From: Rhizophagus irregularis
Lineage: Eukaryota; Glomeromycota; Glomeromycetes; Glomerales; Glomeraceae
NCBI RefSeq assembly: GCF_026210795.1
Contig: NC_089446.1
Coordinates: forward strand, 2,757,001-2,821,000
DNA length: 64,000 nt
Reading direction: 5' to 3'
Shown: positions 32,876-45,960 of the stretch, one piece after another
Numbering within the stretch: the stretch's first letter is position 1
Layout: every line of letters begins with the position of its first letter
Position numbers and translations under genes: made by a program
The notes under the pieces: generated by a model
Told to the model about the DNA's origin: nothing
Seen by the model: the letters and a program-made list of their open reading frames with translations, nothing else
The model's database searches: none

Positions 32876-35800
32876 TATAATACTGAAAATACAAATACAA
32901 TCTATCGAAAAACGGTATTTGAAATTTCTGAAACATTTTTTTTCTTTTTTCTAAAAGGAAAAAAATAAATAGTTGAAAATGTTCTGGAATTTTTTAAAAA
33001 AATTGGTTCGAATATTTTTTTTAGTATTGTTCTCCGTTAAAATTTTTCAATATAATATTGTTAATCTATTCTAATATTGTTTAAAAGAAATTTTTTATTT
33101 TTAATTTGTTCGGGATTGTACCGGAAAAAAAAAAATTTCGGTCAATAACTTCCAGATAGAAAAATAATATTCTATAATTAATAATATTTAATAATATTTA
33201 ATATTGTGAATATTGTGAATATTTTAAAAAAAAAAATCCAAAAATCTATTAGATTATTTGTGTAAATAAATAAATATTTTCTTTCATAAATTTCTTTTTA
33301 AAGAGTTATTAATTTACACTAATTTTATGAACAATGGAAACTTTATAAAAAATTCATGAAAATTTATTATTATTATTTTTTTCTGTTTTCTATTTAAAGA
33401 AAGTATTTAATTAAAATTTTCCTTTTATATTTTTGACATGTTTTGACATTCATCCCTTCACCCTAAATGGAAGGAATGGAAGGAGTTAAATTCGGAAACA
33501 CCGAATTTTTTTTAAAAAATCAAGAATTTGTGTAAATTTATTTTAAAATAAAAAACCTTTAGGAATGACGTAAGAAACTTCCGTTAAATTTGCTGCGGTT
33601 CTATTCGTTTAATATTGATTGGAACATGTGCTAAATTTATAAGTATGTTTCAAATGTTTTACTAATTAATGTTTAACGAATACCATTTCGGAAAGATTTT
33701 TTGTTTGTTCCTGACTAGTGGATTAGTCAATGATGATCATCTGATTGAAATGAATATATATTTGTATATGTATATAAGGAATATAGGAATAAAAAAAAAA
33801 CGACCAATTTTTAATAATTATTTCTAATAAAATAATAAGAATAATAAGAATTCTTTTGTGAAGGATTTCGGATGACAAAATTAATGACTAACCTTTTAAA
33901 GGAGTTCCTTTTTCATTGCAGTAAATCCCGATTAATCTACTAACCAAAATAATAAGCCGGTAATAAAGAAACTTTAAAAAAATTTGATAATTCCAAAAGT
34001 AAAATATTTTAAATATATTTTATAATATTTATACGATATTAATATTAGTTTTTAAGTTCAACACTTATCTTTATACCGTCTTTTGTATCATGTAAATCCA
34101 ACAACCTATGTTCTTAATTTAGAAAGTGTCTTAAACATTTTAAACCTTATTTACCATAGTACATTTTTTTCATAATGAATAAAACGCGTTTCATCTTTTA
34201 AAAAAAAAGAGTCTATGAAAGCAATCACTTCCTAAAATTATTCGTTATTTTCCATTTCCCCTGGTTTAATTCTATTTTTAGTTCTTCATCCTAACCTAAT
34301 CTTTGTACTCTTTTAAAGTTTTCGCTAATCTCTTCATTCTCCTATTGCTTTCTCGGAATAAATTTTCCTTCCCCAAAAATTATCCATTATTATCTATTAT
34401 TAAATTAGATTTCGGCCGATTTTTTGTCATAAATGGGTGATGATTAGGGATTATTAAAAACATAATTCATAAAAAAAAAAAAAATTTATACAGGGGAAAG
34501 AAAATTAAATAAGGTCTTCTATTATATCACAAGGCTGAAAGTTCATCAATTTTCGTGCATTATCACTATTATCATAATATTCTTGATATTTTTAAAAAAA
34601 CAAGAAATAATCATTCTTTATTATTATAAAAATTAAAAAAATTAAAATATCTCTGTTTGATAATATTTTTAAAAAAATAACGCGTCTTTTCTTAGTCCTT
34701 TTCTTCTTCGCGATTAAAATAACGAGATTTACAATAAAAGAGCAAAAAAAATAGATAAATTAATTTTTTTTTTTGTATTCCAATTAAAAATTTCTTGATG
34801 TCATGAGGAAGGTCATGGGTTAAAGGAGTTGTAAAAAAAATATGTAAAAAAAAAAAAAGAGAAGTTGAAATAGAATATAGAATATAAAAAAAAAAAAAGA
34901 AAAAAAGAAAATTGAACACACAGTGACCCTCGATATAGATAATAAGAATATCGCGTTATCTAATTATGGTAAGTTCATAATAAGGAAAAAAAATCTTAAT
35001 ATAGTCAAGATTTCTTTCTTTTTCTTTAATTATATATTTTGACAAGATTTTATATTAATCGATTTGACGTTTATCTTAATTAAAATGAATCACATTGTCT
35101 CATTCATTCAATAACATCCCATGGGACCAAAAAAGATTTTCGAAAAAAAAAAAAAAAAAACAATTATCCCATAAATTAAAAATTCTTGATTAGAATTGTC
35201 TATTGAAAAAATATTGTAACATTTTTTTTTTTTAACAATTTTGCTTAATTATACGCATATAGATGTCATTCCGAGATTGGCAAATAAAATTGGAAATAAA
35301 GCTACGATAATAAAATTTTAGATTTACAATCGATATTTTAATATGTATATTTATGGTTAAGTAAAAAGTTCCTGAATAACACCGATATTTTTCAATTGGA
35401 TACTTATTCGGATTCAGTTTATAGAGAAAGAGTTTTTTTTTTTTTTAAAAAAAAAAAAATAATAATTGCTTAATCAGCAAAAATTAATACATAATTTAAA
35501 AAAACAATTCGAATACAATAATATTGGTTGGTAATTATGAATACGACGAATTAAACCCCGATTCCGAAAATATTTTTTATTTTATTTTATTTTTTTTTTT
35601 GATTTTATTTTCACGTTAATGGAGATATTAAAAAATTATAGATTATTATTTACTTAATAGTTTCATCGAAAAATAAACGCTTAAAAAAAAAAATCTTAGA
35701 CTATTCTTAATTAAAAAAAAACATCATTTTTTTCTTTTTTTTCTTTTCTTTTTTTTTGGCTCATAATTTAGATCTTAAATCATAAAATAAACATAATTAA

Positions 35801-36068
35801 AAAAAAATATACACTAAGTTGAAAAAAAATATAACCCAATTTAAATCCCACACTAACCGAGGCCAATCCCATACCCAATAATACAATAATCCCCCTAAAA
35901 AAAAAAACCATAAAATAAATTACATAGATATACAAAAAAAAAATCTGTACCGAAATTAATAAAGGCAATAAAACAATAATCATAATTTATAATTGTCATA
36001 AATGAAATATAAATAAATATAAAAAAATAAATTTTTTACTATAAAATTAAGAAAAGAGTAAAAAAAAA

Positions 36069-36701
36069 TTAATGATGGTCCCGATGGTCCTCAGAATTAT
36101 TTTCATATTGAGAATCCTCGGAATTATTTTCGTATTGAGAAATATTTGTAGTTACGAATGATGAACCAAGATAGAGCGTCATGAAATCTAATTGTTCTTG
36201 AGTAAAATCAAATAGATTATGAGAAGTATTTGTTAAAAAAGTTTGACGAGCCGGTTGCTCAATTTCTGAAGGTGCAAACACTTCAGGGGTATCCTCGATA
36301 AGGGAAGAAGAAAAAATATAAGGATGATAAGATTCAGACGACCTATCCCTCGTAGTTGGACGATATTTATATCCAGGATAACGTTGAGAATGGAGGTTAT
36401 GAACTTTTATAGCAAGTTTTTCGTATTCCTCTTTTTCATCTGGAGTTGCAGCGCGCCATAACATTCCAGTGACTTTAGATATGACTCGCATGTTGCAAAT
36501 TCCCCTTCTTTTAGCCTCTTGATGAACATTTTTACGACAAAGAAGGAATCCGTTAGGCGGTCTTGGTGGTTTTGCATTACGTTTTGAAATATTAACTAAT
36601 TCTTCAGGTTTATTGAAAGATGGAGGAAATATTCTTTCTCTATCTAACTTTTGAATTAAAATATCTGCTAAATCGCTTAATGAAGAAGTTTGCAGAGACA
36701 T
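36069..36701 (-). CDS. MATA-type HMG-box protein (RPPNGFLLCRK subclass)
   Basis: 210 residues without intron. Residues 8-20 (LSDLADILIQKLD) and 24-36 (IFPPSFNKPEELV) are the conserved N-terminal helix and FPP...ELI motif. HMG box about residues 45-112: PPRPPNGFLLCRKNVHQEAK, CNMRVISKVTGMLWRAATPD, EKEEYEKLAIKVHNLHSQRY, followed by PGYKYRP. The Cys pair at about 55 and 69 is shared with the 39.3 and 43.2 kb genes. Expected: a nuclear DNA-binding regulator related to fungal MATA_HMG. The C-terminus ends in two copies of SQYENNSED, an in-frame 27-bp duplication. A TATAAATA lies 253 bp upstream. Members of this subclass are clearly recent paralogues. Confidence 0.92.
   Translation of the reverse strand: MSLQTSSLSDLADILIQKLDRERIFPPSFNKPEELVNISKRNAKPPRPPNGFLLCRKNVHQEAKRRGICNMRVISKVTGMLWRAATPDEKEEYEKLAIKVHNLHSQRYPGYKYRPTTRDRSSESYHPYIFSSSLIEDTPEVFAPSEIEQPARQTFLTNTSHNLFDFTQEQLDFMTLYLGSSFVTTNISQYENNSEDSQYENNSEDHRDHH
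36087..36140 (-). repeat. 27-bp in-frame duplication at the C-terminus of the HMG gene
   Basis: Encodes SQYENNSED twice (residues 188-196 and 197-205). The two copies differ at a few synonymous positions. Confidence 0.85.
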
Positions 36702-36953
36702 CTTAACAAAAAAAAAATAAATAATTTATTTAAAATAATTTTTTTTTTAAAAAAAAAAATTTTTTTTTTTGATTTTTTTTTTTCTGTAAAGCGGGTTATA
36801 ACAAAAATCTAGCCCTTTATTTTATTATTATTATTATTCAAAAATCGTATTCAGAAAAATAATAAATAATATATCTTAAATTTTTTTTTTAAAAAAAAGA
36901 GGAACTTAAAAAGACCAAAGAAATGATGTTCTGAATCTTTGAATAATTCTTCC

Positions 36954-36961
36954 TATTTATA
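36954..36961 (-). promoter_or_regulatory. TATA box, HMG gene at 36.7 kb
   Basis: TATAAATA on the minus strand, 253 bp upstream of the ATG. It would give a long AT-rich leader. The match is exact but such octamers also arise by chance here. Confidence 0.35.
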
Positions 36962-38744
36962 AAGGTTTGATGACTATACTGCGGGACTCACTAAAGTTGT
37001 AGATCACAATTCACAATTAGACTGCTTAATATAATTTCTAATTATAACTTAAAGAACGGAGATAATGATAATGTTATCAACCGCAAATCCTTAAGTCATA
37101 GACGCGAAAATCTCCATTATAAAATGAATGACAAAAGTCGAAATGTAGGAATTACTGATTTGTCCTTCTTTTTCTTGGGGGTGGGAGAGAAAGAGGATCT
37201 AGGAGTTCGGATTTTTGAGCGATATTTTCCTTTTATATTTCAATTTCATCAATAAATGAGAACCATGTTATTTACCAGGAAGATATTGATTCTTGGCATG
37301 CTCAAACTTTATTATATTATTATTATTCGCGATATATTTAATTTAATTACGTATGGGGAAATAAGTATAGGAATTTAAATTACGTAAAATTAATTTAAAT
37401 TGCGCAAAATTTCGACATTTTTAAATTTGAGAGACAAAAACCATTGTTTTTGATCATCTGATAACTTTACGGTCTCGGATTCTTTTTTATCCGATACAAA
37501 ACCTTTCACGTCATTTATTTATATAAAGAATTTGTTAGTTCTTTGTTACTCAATTACGTAATTACTGAAAATCGTAATAGTATAAATCGAATTATAATAT
37601 TTTAATATTTTAGGAAAAAATTGGGAAATACAATGAATAATGGGATTCTTTAATACCCTATTCTAATTCATTTAATATTTTTATTTAAACCAAATTAGAT
37701 AAGAAATGAAAAATTTCTAGTATTATATTTTCAGTCTTAATTTGGATTATTTATATTTTATTTTCTTTTTTAAACATTACGTAAAAAAAAACGCAAAAAA
37801 AAAAAAAAAAAATTTGTTCTTTCAAAATCTCAGGAATGACAAAATAAAAAGTCGGATGATCGACAAAATCACAAGTAAACGAGGACAAACTCTTTTTTTA
37901 TATTCTTAAAAGTAATAAGTTGAATGAATGCATTATAAACCAACCAAATCTGCAAAATAAATCAAGAAACTCATTGTTTAATGTGATGCTTTGATGGATC
38001 GTTGTTACAGTTGTTACACAATAAAACATTATATTTACTACCTATATATATCTATTTTGAGGTCTTAAAAAATTCCGTATGTTACGGTTACAATGCGCCC
38101 AATGATCCTTATAGTAAATATAATTTTCGGAGCAAACATTAATTATAAATAAAGGCATCAAAGTACTAATAACAATTAGACGTTACTCGTACTTACAATA
38201 TAATAAAGATCATTAAGTGGAATCCAATATTTTAAGTTAGATTGAATATTCGATTACTAAATATAATAATAAAAATAATAATAATTAATAATTAATAATA
38301 TATTATATATATTATTATTATTATTAATATATATTTATTACATTAAAAAAATTTTTTTTATTATTATTATAAATTTTTTAATATTATCAGTTATCTTTAT
38401 CTTAATTTTTTATTATGCTTATACTATAAAATACACATATATTATTATATTATCATATTTTAAGTTCAACTTTAAAAAAATATGTTTGCTTATCCATAAT
38501 TAATAATCACGCGATATTTATTATATTATACGTTATTATCACTGATTTATGATAAATAAAGTCATACGAAAAAAAAAATGTCTAATTCTATATATTTTTT
38601 TTTTATAAAAAATACAATACAAACTACTATATGAAGTAAAAAAAAATTGTCCATATAAACTTAAAATCTTAAAAAAAAAAAGTTCGGCCGAAGAAAAAAA
38701 ATTAAATTACAAATGCTATACAGATTAAATCTCTATATATCAAT
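36962..38744. other. Intergenic between HMG genes
   Basis: No gene. AT-only palindromic tracts at about 38265-38345 (TAATAATATATTATATA types) and homopolymers. Confidence 0.45.
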
Positions 38745-39326
38745 TTACAAACATGACATATACATAGTATTATATAAATCAACATCATTTTGCATAATCA
38801 TTCCATTATTATCATTATAAAGCACATTCGGAAATGCATAAGAAGAAATAATTGGTTCTATTTGATTAATTAAAGGTGGTATAATTTGATGTTGAGGTAT
38901 AGGATAAGGTTGATATAAAGTTGGATGAGTTTTAGCTCGAGAGGTTGGTTTATATTTATAATTTGGATATCTTTCGGAATGAAGATTTTGAACTTGAAGT
39001 GCAAGGTTCTCATATTGCTCTTTCTCATCAGCTGTTGCCCCTCTCCATAACATCCCAGTAACTTTACTAATAACTCTCATATTGCACACACCTCTTTCTC
39101 TTGCTTGTCTATGAACATTTTTTCTACAAAGTAAAAATCCATTTGGTGGTCTTGGTGGACCAACACTTCTAACTTTTGACGGGTTTATCAATTCTTCTGG
39201 ATTATTGTAAAATGGTGGAAAAACTTTACTTCGGTCAAGTTTATCCATCAATGAATTTGCTAAATCATCCATAGATGAATTTGGTTCATTTTTATTTTTA
39301 TTTATAACCATCTTTAATTCTATCAA
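38745..39326 (-). CDS. MATA-type HMG-box protein (RPPNGFLLCRK subclass)
   Basis: 193 residues, no intron. N-terminal helix about 19-32 (MDDLANSLMDKLDR), then KVFPPFYNNPEELINPSK. HMG box about residues 57-122 with PPRPPNGFLLCRKNVHRQAR, CNMRVISKVTGMLWRGATAD, EKEQYENLALQVQNLHSERY, then PNYKYKPTSR. Tail Pro/Gln/Ile/Asn rich. Other in-frame Met codons at residue 6 and residue 19 are possible starts; the paralogues begin close to the equivalent of residue 19, so the true protein may be up to 18 residues shorter. Nearest in sequence to the 43.2 kb gene, with which it shares NNPEELINPSK. A weak TATA-like site (TATAAAA on the minus strand) lies at about 39570-39576. Confidence 0.92.
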   Translation of the reverse strand: MIELKMVINKNKNEPNSSMDDLANSLMDKLDRSKVFPPFYNNPEELINPSKVRSVGPPRPPNGFLLCRKNVHRQARERGVCNMRVISKVTGMLWRGATADEKEQYENLALQVQNLHSERYPNYKYKPTSRAKTHPTLYQPYPIPQHQIIPPLINQIEPIISSYAFPNVLYNDNNGMIMQNDVDLYNTMYMSCL

Positions 39327-39576
39327 GCTTAGATAACTTTTTTATTTTTCTGTATAAATGTATAAATGTATAAATGTATATTTTTTTTATTTTTTTTTAA
39401 CTTGTAAGAAGAGAGGATTCGAAGGAAGGAAAAAAAAATTAAAGTGGTGAAGAGAATTATCAACAAAATTGACCGCAATATATAAATATTTTTTTTGATA
39501 AATAATCACGGAGTTTTGTTACCGAAGCAGAATGACGTACATCACTTATATCACATATATATAATATCTTTTTATA

Positions 39577-42500
39577 TCGGTATATAGTTTAGTTTTGAAA
39601 AGTAGATGTGACGATAAAAAAAAAAACAAAACGATCAGATTTTTTAAAAAAATATTTATATACATATTTTTCGAATATTCGAAATTAAAATATATGCATT
39701 AAATCTTAATTAATCAAAACAGAAGAGCCCATGCTTTACTTATCACAGAATATTTTTTTTTTATAACCAAATACTAGATGAACTTCCTTTTAAAGAATCT
39801 AGACGAATGTATGCTGTCAGGTAGATCCATTGGGGCTGATTTAGTGATGATTGACTTTTTGATTTACTATAATAAAGAAATTACACATATTAATAGATGC
39901 AATAATTTTTTTTTTGATCGGGTCACATTCAATAACGGGTATTCTTAATATAAAGCATTATATTTAGATATCCCTCTTTTATAAATTGTGTAAGTTACGT
40001 ATTTAGGAGAATAATAAGGAACAAAAAAAACTTATGACTTAGTAAGAAACAAAAAAATCCTGGATTAACGTATTAATATTCTATGCACATTGAAATAAAT
40101 AATATAATGATCATCATAATTATTTCCAAAGGGTCTAATAAACTGACATTTGAAAAAAAAAAAAGTTATCTCGGTTTTTAAATCGAAATTTTATTGGTAC
40201 AAAACGTTTATAATTCGCATAAAAAAAATAAATAAATAAATTTCTTTCAACACTCTAGAAATATGAAATGTTTGTTTGTTGCATAAAAAAATTATTATTT
40301 TTATTATTACTATTTAAATCTTTATTGGACATTCAAAAATAATATTAATTTTGGAATAAAAATTTTCCGTCGTAGTAATCAAATTCAAAGAAAATTTGAC
40401 AATATTAGATATATCCGTTTAAATTAAAGAATTGAAAGAGAAAAAAAAAAACGGGAAGAAAAAGAAAAGGGAAATTGTATTATAAATTAGGTAACATTCG
40501 ATATTTCAATTCGATTATTACTACTACTTACTCACACTTACTCAGCAACGGAGACATATTTCCAAATTCTTTCCAAATTCAAAGAGAAGAACTTTTAAAA
40601 AATTTCAACACCAATCATTTTTATTTGGTTTTAGTAATAATATATCATAAAATATTTGTTTTATCATTGATTGATTATATAAAAAGAACAATAAAAATAA
40701 TGATCTAAAACGTGTTTCGGATTTAACGATTTTATCTAACATAATAAAATCCGTCTGTCGTGACGACTATCTTATACACAACTACACAACTTTGATTATC
40801 TTTTGTTTTAACAATACGAATAATGCAGAATTTCACAATGTGGAAAACCGTCACGCAAATTTACAACGTGGTTATCATAGACACAATGATTTTTTCTATT
40901 TTTTCTATTTTTTCTATTTTTTTCTTTTTACTAAGAAGCTAAGCCTTAAATAAAAATAGATGAAATATGAGATAAATTCGCATAAAGAAAAAAAGTTATT
41001 CCGAGGCAAAAGGCAATTACCGAAATTACCGGGAGATTTATTTTTAATTCGGTAATTTTAATAAACTTTTTTATAAATAGCTAGATTTACTATATTTATA
41101 TTTACGTTTTGTTTGTATGTTTTTTTTAAAAAATATTTTTTATTTAAATATTTTAATAAAAGATATTGAATTCACAACTTTTGCGCACGTTCGTTGATTT
41201 CCTGTTCAAAATAAATAACAAACATATTACTACAATTTTTATTATTATTATTACAACACACATGAATGTTTTTTCTTTGGTTGTAAATGATTTTTTTGAC
41301 ATCAAAGTGTGCGATATCATCAAAAGTGTGCGATATTATAATGCATATATAATACATATATGATTTAAATATTCGCTTATTAATAATTCGATTATTATTA
41401 TTTTCTTTTCTTACATAATTGTTAAAAATGAAAGAAGAAGAAATTCATCATATTAATGAACCAACCGGAGAATAAAAAACAAGCATCAATTATTGGAAAA
41501 TCATTTATAAGTTTCAAGTTAAAACAAAAAAAAATTATTCTCTTTGTTTGATTTCAATTATAACCTAACCAAATACGTATATTTATGCATTGTTTTGTTT
41601 CCGACGTATTCCCCCCGCTTGCAATTGCAACATAATAATAATAATAAAAAAATACTAATATTCACAATGAAATTTTTCCAAAATAATCAAACAAATGAAC
41701 AAATAAAAATTCAAATAGCTGTCGGATATTGTGTATGTAATCAATTACAATTTACTGGTTGTTTCTCGAATCTTAAAAGTTATTCATTTGAAAATGAATT
41801 TGTTCTTATTTACTCAATAACCTTCCATATTTATTCGTCAGAAAATTTGTAATCAAAGAAAATCTAGCAGTATTTGATAATTTACATTTCCTTTTTTGAA
41901 TTTTGGGATGCAGTGATACAGTTAATTAACGCTGCTAAACCGAACTATACCGAGTATTTCACGTGACAAAAGTAGGACAATTCCGAATCCGGGAAATACA
42001 TTGGGAAAACAGAAATTATTGAACTCGGGGAATTAGGAAATTGTACTTGATTGTACTTTGATTGGTTACAATATGTTGTCGTATGATTTTTTACCAAGTT
42101 TACCAAGGGGATTATAATTTTGAAGCGGTCTAATACATGTTTTAATAATATATTAATTAATGAATGCATGATTTATTTTTATTTATTAAAAATCTTAGGT
42201 AAAAATATAAAGCTATATTTAAATTTTTTTTCTATTTTTGTCTTTAGTTACCAAACTTTTTTTAAATTTCAAAAAGTGGGATATACATACAATACATAGA
42301 TTTCAACATAGTAAAGAAGCTTGGGATGACAAGAAGCCAACCCTCACATGAAAAGTAAAAATTTTGAATATTGTAAATTTACATATTTATTTTTAATGCT
42401 AAATATTTATATCTTAAAAAAAAATGCGGTTTAAAAAATATTATACATATACTAATTATAAATTATTAATTTTTTCTTTTTTTCTTTTTTTTCTTTTTCA

Positions 42501-42646
42501 TATAGTTCTTGTGATTTTTTTCTTATAGCATAGTTATTATTATTATTTAGTGTTCATAAAAAGAAAGTTTGCCTATGCTACAAATATTGAAATATATTGT
42601 ATATATTGTATACATATTGTATGAAATTTTAAATATTTTAAATATT
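39577..42646. other. Intergenic between HMG genes
   Basis: Besides the relic at 40475-40708 I support no gene. The frame at 41544-41852 (102 codons) has a mixed composition (MKFFQNNQTNEQIKIQIAVG) but no domain or clear promoter. A (TTTTTCTAT)n stretch lies at about 40890-40925. Opposite frames at 41166-41363 are shadows of each other. Confidence 0.4.
40475..40708 (+). pseudogene. Relic of an HMG gene 5' part
   Basis: The frame reads SHLLSNGDIFPNSFQIQREE and then LLKNF. NGDIFPNSF-x-x-xREELL aligns with GNIFPPVYRNPNELL and IFPPSFNKPEELV that precede the HMG box in the neighbours. No ATG opens the frame and no box follows. It is on the plus strand, like the two diverged members at 29.0 and 31.2 kb. 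The match is short, so this is tentative. Confidence 0.33.
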
Positions 42647-43219
42647 TTAAATAGATAAATAATAATAAAATGAAGCGAGTTCTTCTTGAGTAAATTGAGA
42701 AAATTGATATACATTAGGAACGAAATCTGGAGCAAAATCTAAAGAATTATTTGTTTGATAAATAATAGGTTGTTGTTGTGGATTCATGATTTGAATTGGT
42801 AAAGTTGGGAAAATTTCGATATTGGTTGTTGTTTGTGGTACGATATAAGGTTGTTGCGTTTTCTGTCGTGCTGATGGACGATATTTATAACCAGGATATC
42901 TTTGAGAGTGAAGATTATTAACTTGAGCAGAAAGTTTTTCGTAAGTTTCCTTTTCTTCTGTAGAAGCGCTTCTCCATAACATTCCAGTAACTTTTGATAT
43001 AACTCGCATATTACAAATTCCTTTTAATCTCGCTTCTTTATGAACATTTTTTCTACATAGAAGGAAACCATTTGGTGGTCTCGGTGGTCCCTTAGATCTA
43101 CTGGTTTTTGATGGATTGATTAATTCTTCTGGGTTATTATAAGAAGGTGGAAAAATTTTTCTTCTATCTAATTGATTAATTAAAATTTCTGCCATATCAT
43201 TTAGTGAAGAGTCTGACAT
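42647..43219 (-). CDS. MATA-type HMG-box protein (RPPNGFLLCRK subclass)
   Basis: 190 residues from the Met at 43219, chosen over the in-frame Met at 43252 because MSDSSLNDMAEILINQLDR aligns with the start of the 36.7 kb paralogue and the TATA-like site is then 62 bp away and not 29. Residues about 22-38 are IFPPSYNNPEELINPSK. HMG box about residues 46-111: PPRPPNGFLLCRKNVHKEAR, CNMRVISKVTGMLWRSASTE, EKETYEKLSAQVNNLHSQRY, then PGYKYRPSAR. The tail is Gln/Pro/Asn rich and ends in aromatic residues. Expected role: DNA-binding nuclear regulator of the MATA_HMG type. It keeps both family Cys residues. No intron. Confidence 0.92.
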   Translation of the reverse strand: MSDSSLNDMAEILINQLDRRKIFPPSYNNPEELINPSKTSRSKGPPRPPNGFLLCRKNVHKEARLKGICNMRVISKVTGMLWRSASTEEKETYEKLSAQVNNLHSQRYPGYKYRPSARQKTQQPYIVPQTTTNIEIFPTLPIQIMNPQQQPIIYQTNNSLDFAPDFVPNVYQFSQFTQEELASFYYYLSI

Positions 43220-43280
43220 CTTGATGTATGAAATTTTTCTCTTTATTTTCACCTTATAGAAATTCTTTCAGAGTCCAGCC

Positions 43281-43287
43281 TTTTATA
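43281..43287 (-). promoter_or_regulatory. TATA-like site, HMG gene at 43.2 kb
   Basis: TATAAAA on the minus strand, 62 bp upstream of the ATG at 43219. Supports the shorter protein start. Confidence 0.4.
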
Positions 43288-45960
43288 TTAGTTATATCGG
43301 AAATTATAAGCCGTATGTATAACGAATAGTCGATCAAGATGACCACATTTGAAACAATAATATTTTTATTTTTATTTTTTTTTTGTTTAAAATAAAAGAA
43401 AAAAATTCTTTATTTAATTAACAAACATCGATCAAAATTTATCTTACCTGTGTGTATCAATTGTATTTGTATCATCATCAAAATACTTAAAGGATGATGA
43501 TCATTTTTAAGGGTTTATTAAAATTTCTTATTTTAAAATTCAATTTCCGAATATTAAAGTTTTTTTAAAAATAACAATATATTTAAACTGAGTTAAATTT
43601 GTACAAAAAAAAAGTGAACGAATACGATTAAATATCATATAAATTAAATTTCCCACAAAATTTATTGACAAGTTTTATATTAGTTTTATAAAATGCATTT
43701 TGATAAATGTCATGTAACATAATAAATTTTTACCTAATTTTAATTTATACAGATATTTTAACAAACGGATTTTTTTTTTAATATTTATCGATTAAGTTAA
43801 ACAATCAAAAAATTTCCATTTTTGACAGATTTTTATAAAGAATTTATCAAATAAAGTAAAGAAAAGTTTTTATTAATGTATCATATAATCTTCTTTTATT
43901 TGAACAACCAAGTTTTTTTTTTTGATTTAATATTAATAATAATAAAATATTTTTCTTTTTCATGAGATCGCAATCATTTATTTGATCATAGATTAATAAT
44001 GCTCAACATATTATATTCTTATCTTGAAAACGCGTTTATAATTATTTTTCGTTTCGAACATATTGAAAAAAAAATTGACATTTTAATTCTAGAAACCAAA
44101 AAAAAAATAATATTAAAAATCTATTGTCGCACAATAATCAAACATCATCACAATTAATGAAGCACTCCATGTTTCCATATGGAAACACAACCGTTCTCGG
44201 AGCAATTTATTTTCACTTCCGATTTTAATCTTCGAATATTTGAATCATTATTTGTTTATATGGGGTACAAAATACCCCGGCCGGTGTAATAATAAATACA
44301 CTTATCATTTTCTTTGTAGTTTGCGTAAAAAAAAAAAAATCCTTTATTTTTTTTCAAACATCATTAATATTGTACAACTTCTAATATTAAAAAACAAAGA
44401 ACAATTTCTTTTTTCGCTTTGATACTTTACCAAGTATAGCTAATCATCACTTAAATAATCATTTGATAATATTTCGCTTGATACATTTTTGGTCGGTTTG
44501 AATGTATGCATCATGCAATTGATTCATAATAAAATTTCCGACGTTCTATTTAAAGAAATAACTTCTTTTAAAGTAAACTAACATGACATTACTTATTTTT
44601 TTATTTTAAGAAATAATATTTTAATTTTCATTTATTTTCTTTCCATAAATAGGAAAAAATTTAATAGCATATATTCGGTATAATAATAAATTTATTTTAT
44701 TCATCTAAAAATAAAATTGATTGATTTCGTTTAAATGATTCTTTTTTTATCATAAAAATTTTTCTCTCCAATTTTTTTATTAATATTATTCCAAGCTTAT
44801 CACCTGTTCCAGTGGTTGGTTACAGTTATTTTTTTTTTATTTTCTTGTAATTCAAAAAAAATAGTTCGAATTATTCTTGTGACCGTTTTTTTTACTCCGT
44901 AAATTCGGATTTATGCTCATTATCTTAATGAAATCTAAAAATATTTTTTTTAAAAAAAAACCTGTTTTTTTTTTATCATTCCATTTAAGTTCCATTAAGA
45001 AATTTAAAAGGAATTTATCAAAGAGACCTGCGAAGTTATACAAAAATTCCCTTTACCTGTTAAACACAAATCAACGATAAGTTATTTAATTAAATATTTA
45101 ATTAATCTATTTTTAAACCTTTATCTTTAAAATCAAAGTTATCAAGATTAAAAAAAAACGCTATGTTTGTTCAACAATCGGATATATCGGAAAGTTCATT
45201 TAAAATAAATAAAGCAAATCTCTATCAATTTTAGAAGAATTACTCCACAATTTTAAAAATTTTAAATAATACGATTTGGATTATGTAATAAAAAAGAAAG
45301 AAAGAATTATGTCTCATGACCCATTTCTTATCAAACCAATTAGTAAGAAAAATTAAAATTTTGGTCACATTTATTATAACTTTTTTTGTACTTTTTTTTT
45401 GTACTTGGGAAATAAAATCATTTAATGTTATATATATATTTTTTTTCAATCGATTAGAAGAAGAATTATGTGGATTACTCATTATTACTATGCAGATTTT
45501 AGTAATTTTAATAGACCAAAATTGAAGATTCTTTATTATTATTATTATTATACATATACTCATTTTATTTTATATATATATTTTTACGCTTTTACTGTAT
45601 ATATACTGTATATACATACACTTTTACACTGCAAATTCAATGTAAAATTTATTAATAAATGAAAAAAAGATTTTTTTTTTTGTATATAATTTTTAGCTAC
45701 TTTAATTAATTTAGAAAATTTCACAGAATATCAGGATATTGATTTGTTATTCAACCGTTTTTTTCTGCACGCCAAATCTAATTGATCAAATAAGGTTTAA
45801 GCGTTTTTACGCATTACCATAAATAATTAATCTTAATAAACTTATAATAACTTAAATTCTTGCCATAACGGCAAGTGCCTAAAATGTAACCAATACATAC
45901 ATTTCATTCGAACTTTGAATATTAATAAATATTAATAGTATCCGTAGCAGTAAGAAACGC
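43288..45960. other. Intergenic between HMG genes
   Basis: No gene supported. Frames at 45240-45563 and 45316-45525 lie opposite each other and are Ile/Phe/Lys noise. Homopolymer runs throughout. Confidence 0.45.

Larger units (their letters stand above)
31723..36068. other. 4.3-kb intergenic region inside the HMG array
   Basis: No gene supported. Contains the minisatellite at 32118-32241, a 37-bp-type repeat at 32767-32875, and long poly-A/T tracts. Frames at 34692-34919 and 35780-35983 are poly-Phe/Ile translations of homopolymer tracts. Confidence 0.4.

Noticed and set aside
34692-35983. Hydrophobic minus-strand frames that could look like membrane proteins
   Set aside because: Phe/Ile/Leu/Tyr runs come from poly-A/T tracts; no start context, no polar loops and no family resemblance.
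41544-41852. 102-codon plus-strand frame
   Set aside because: Composition is less random than most, but there is no domain, no HMG similarity and no convincing promoter.
43220-43252. Longer start for the HMG gene at 43.2 kb
   Set aside because: The 11 extra residues are Lys/Ile-rich and absent from paralogues, and the TATA-like site would be only 29 bp from that ATG.
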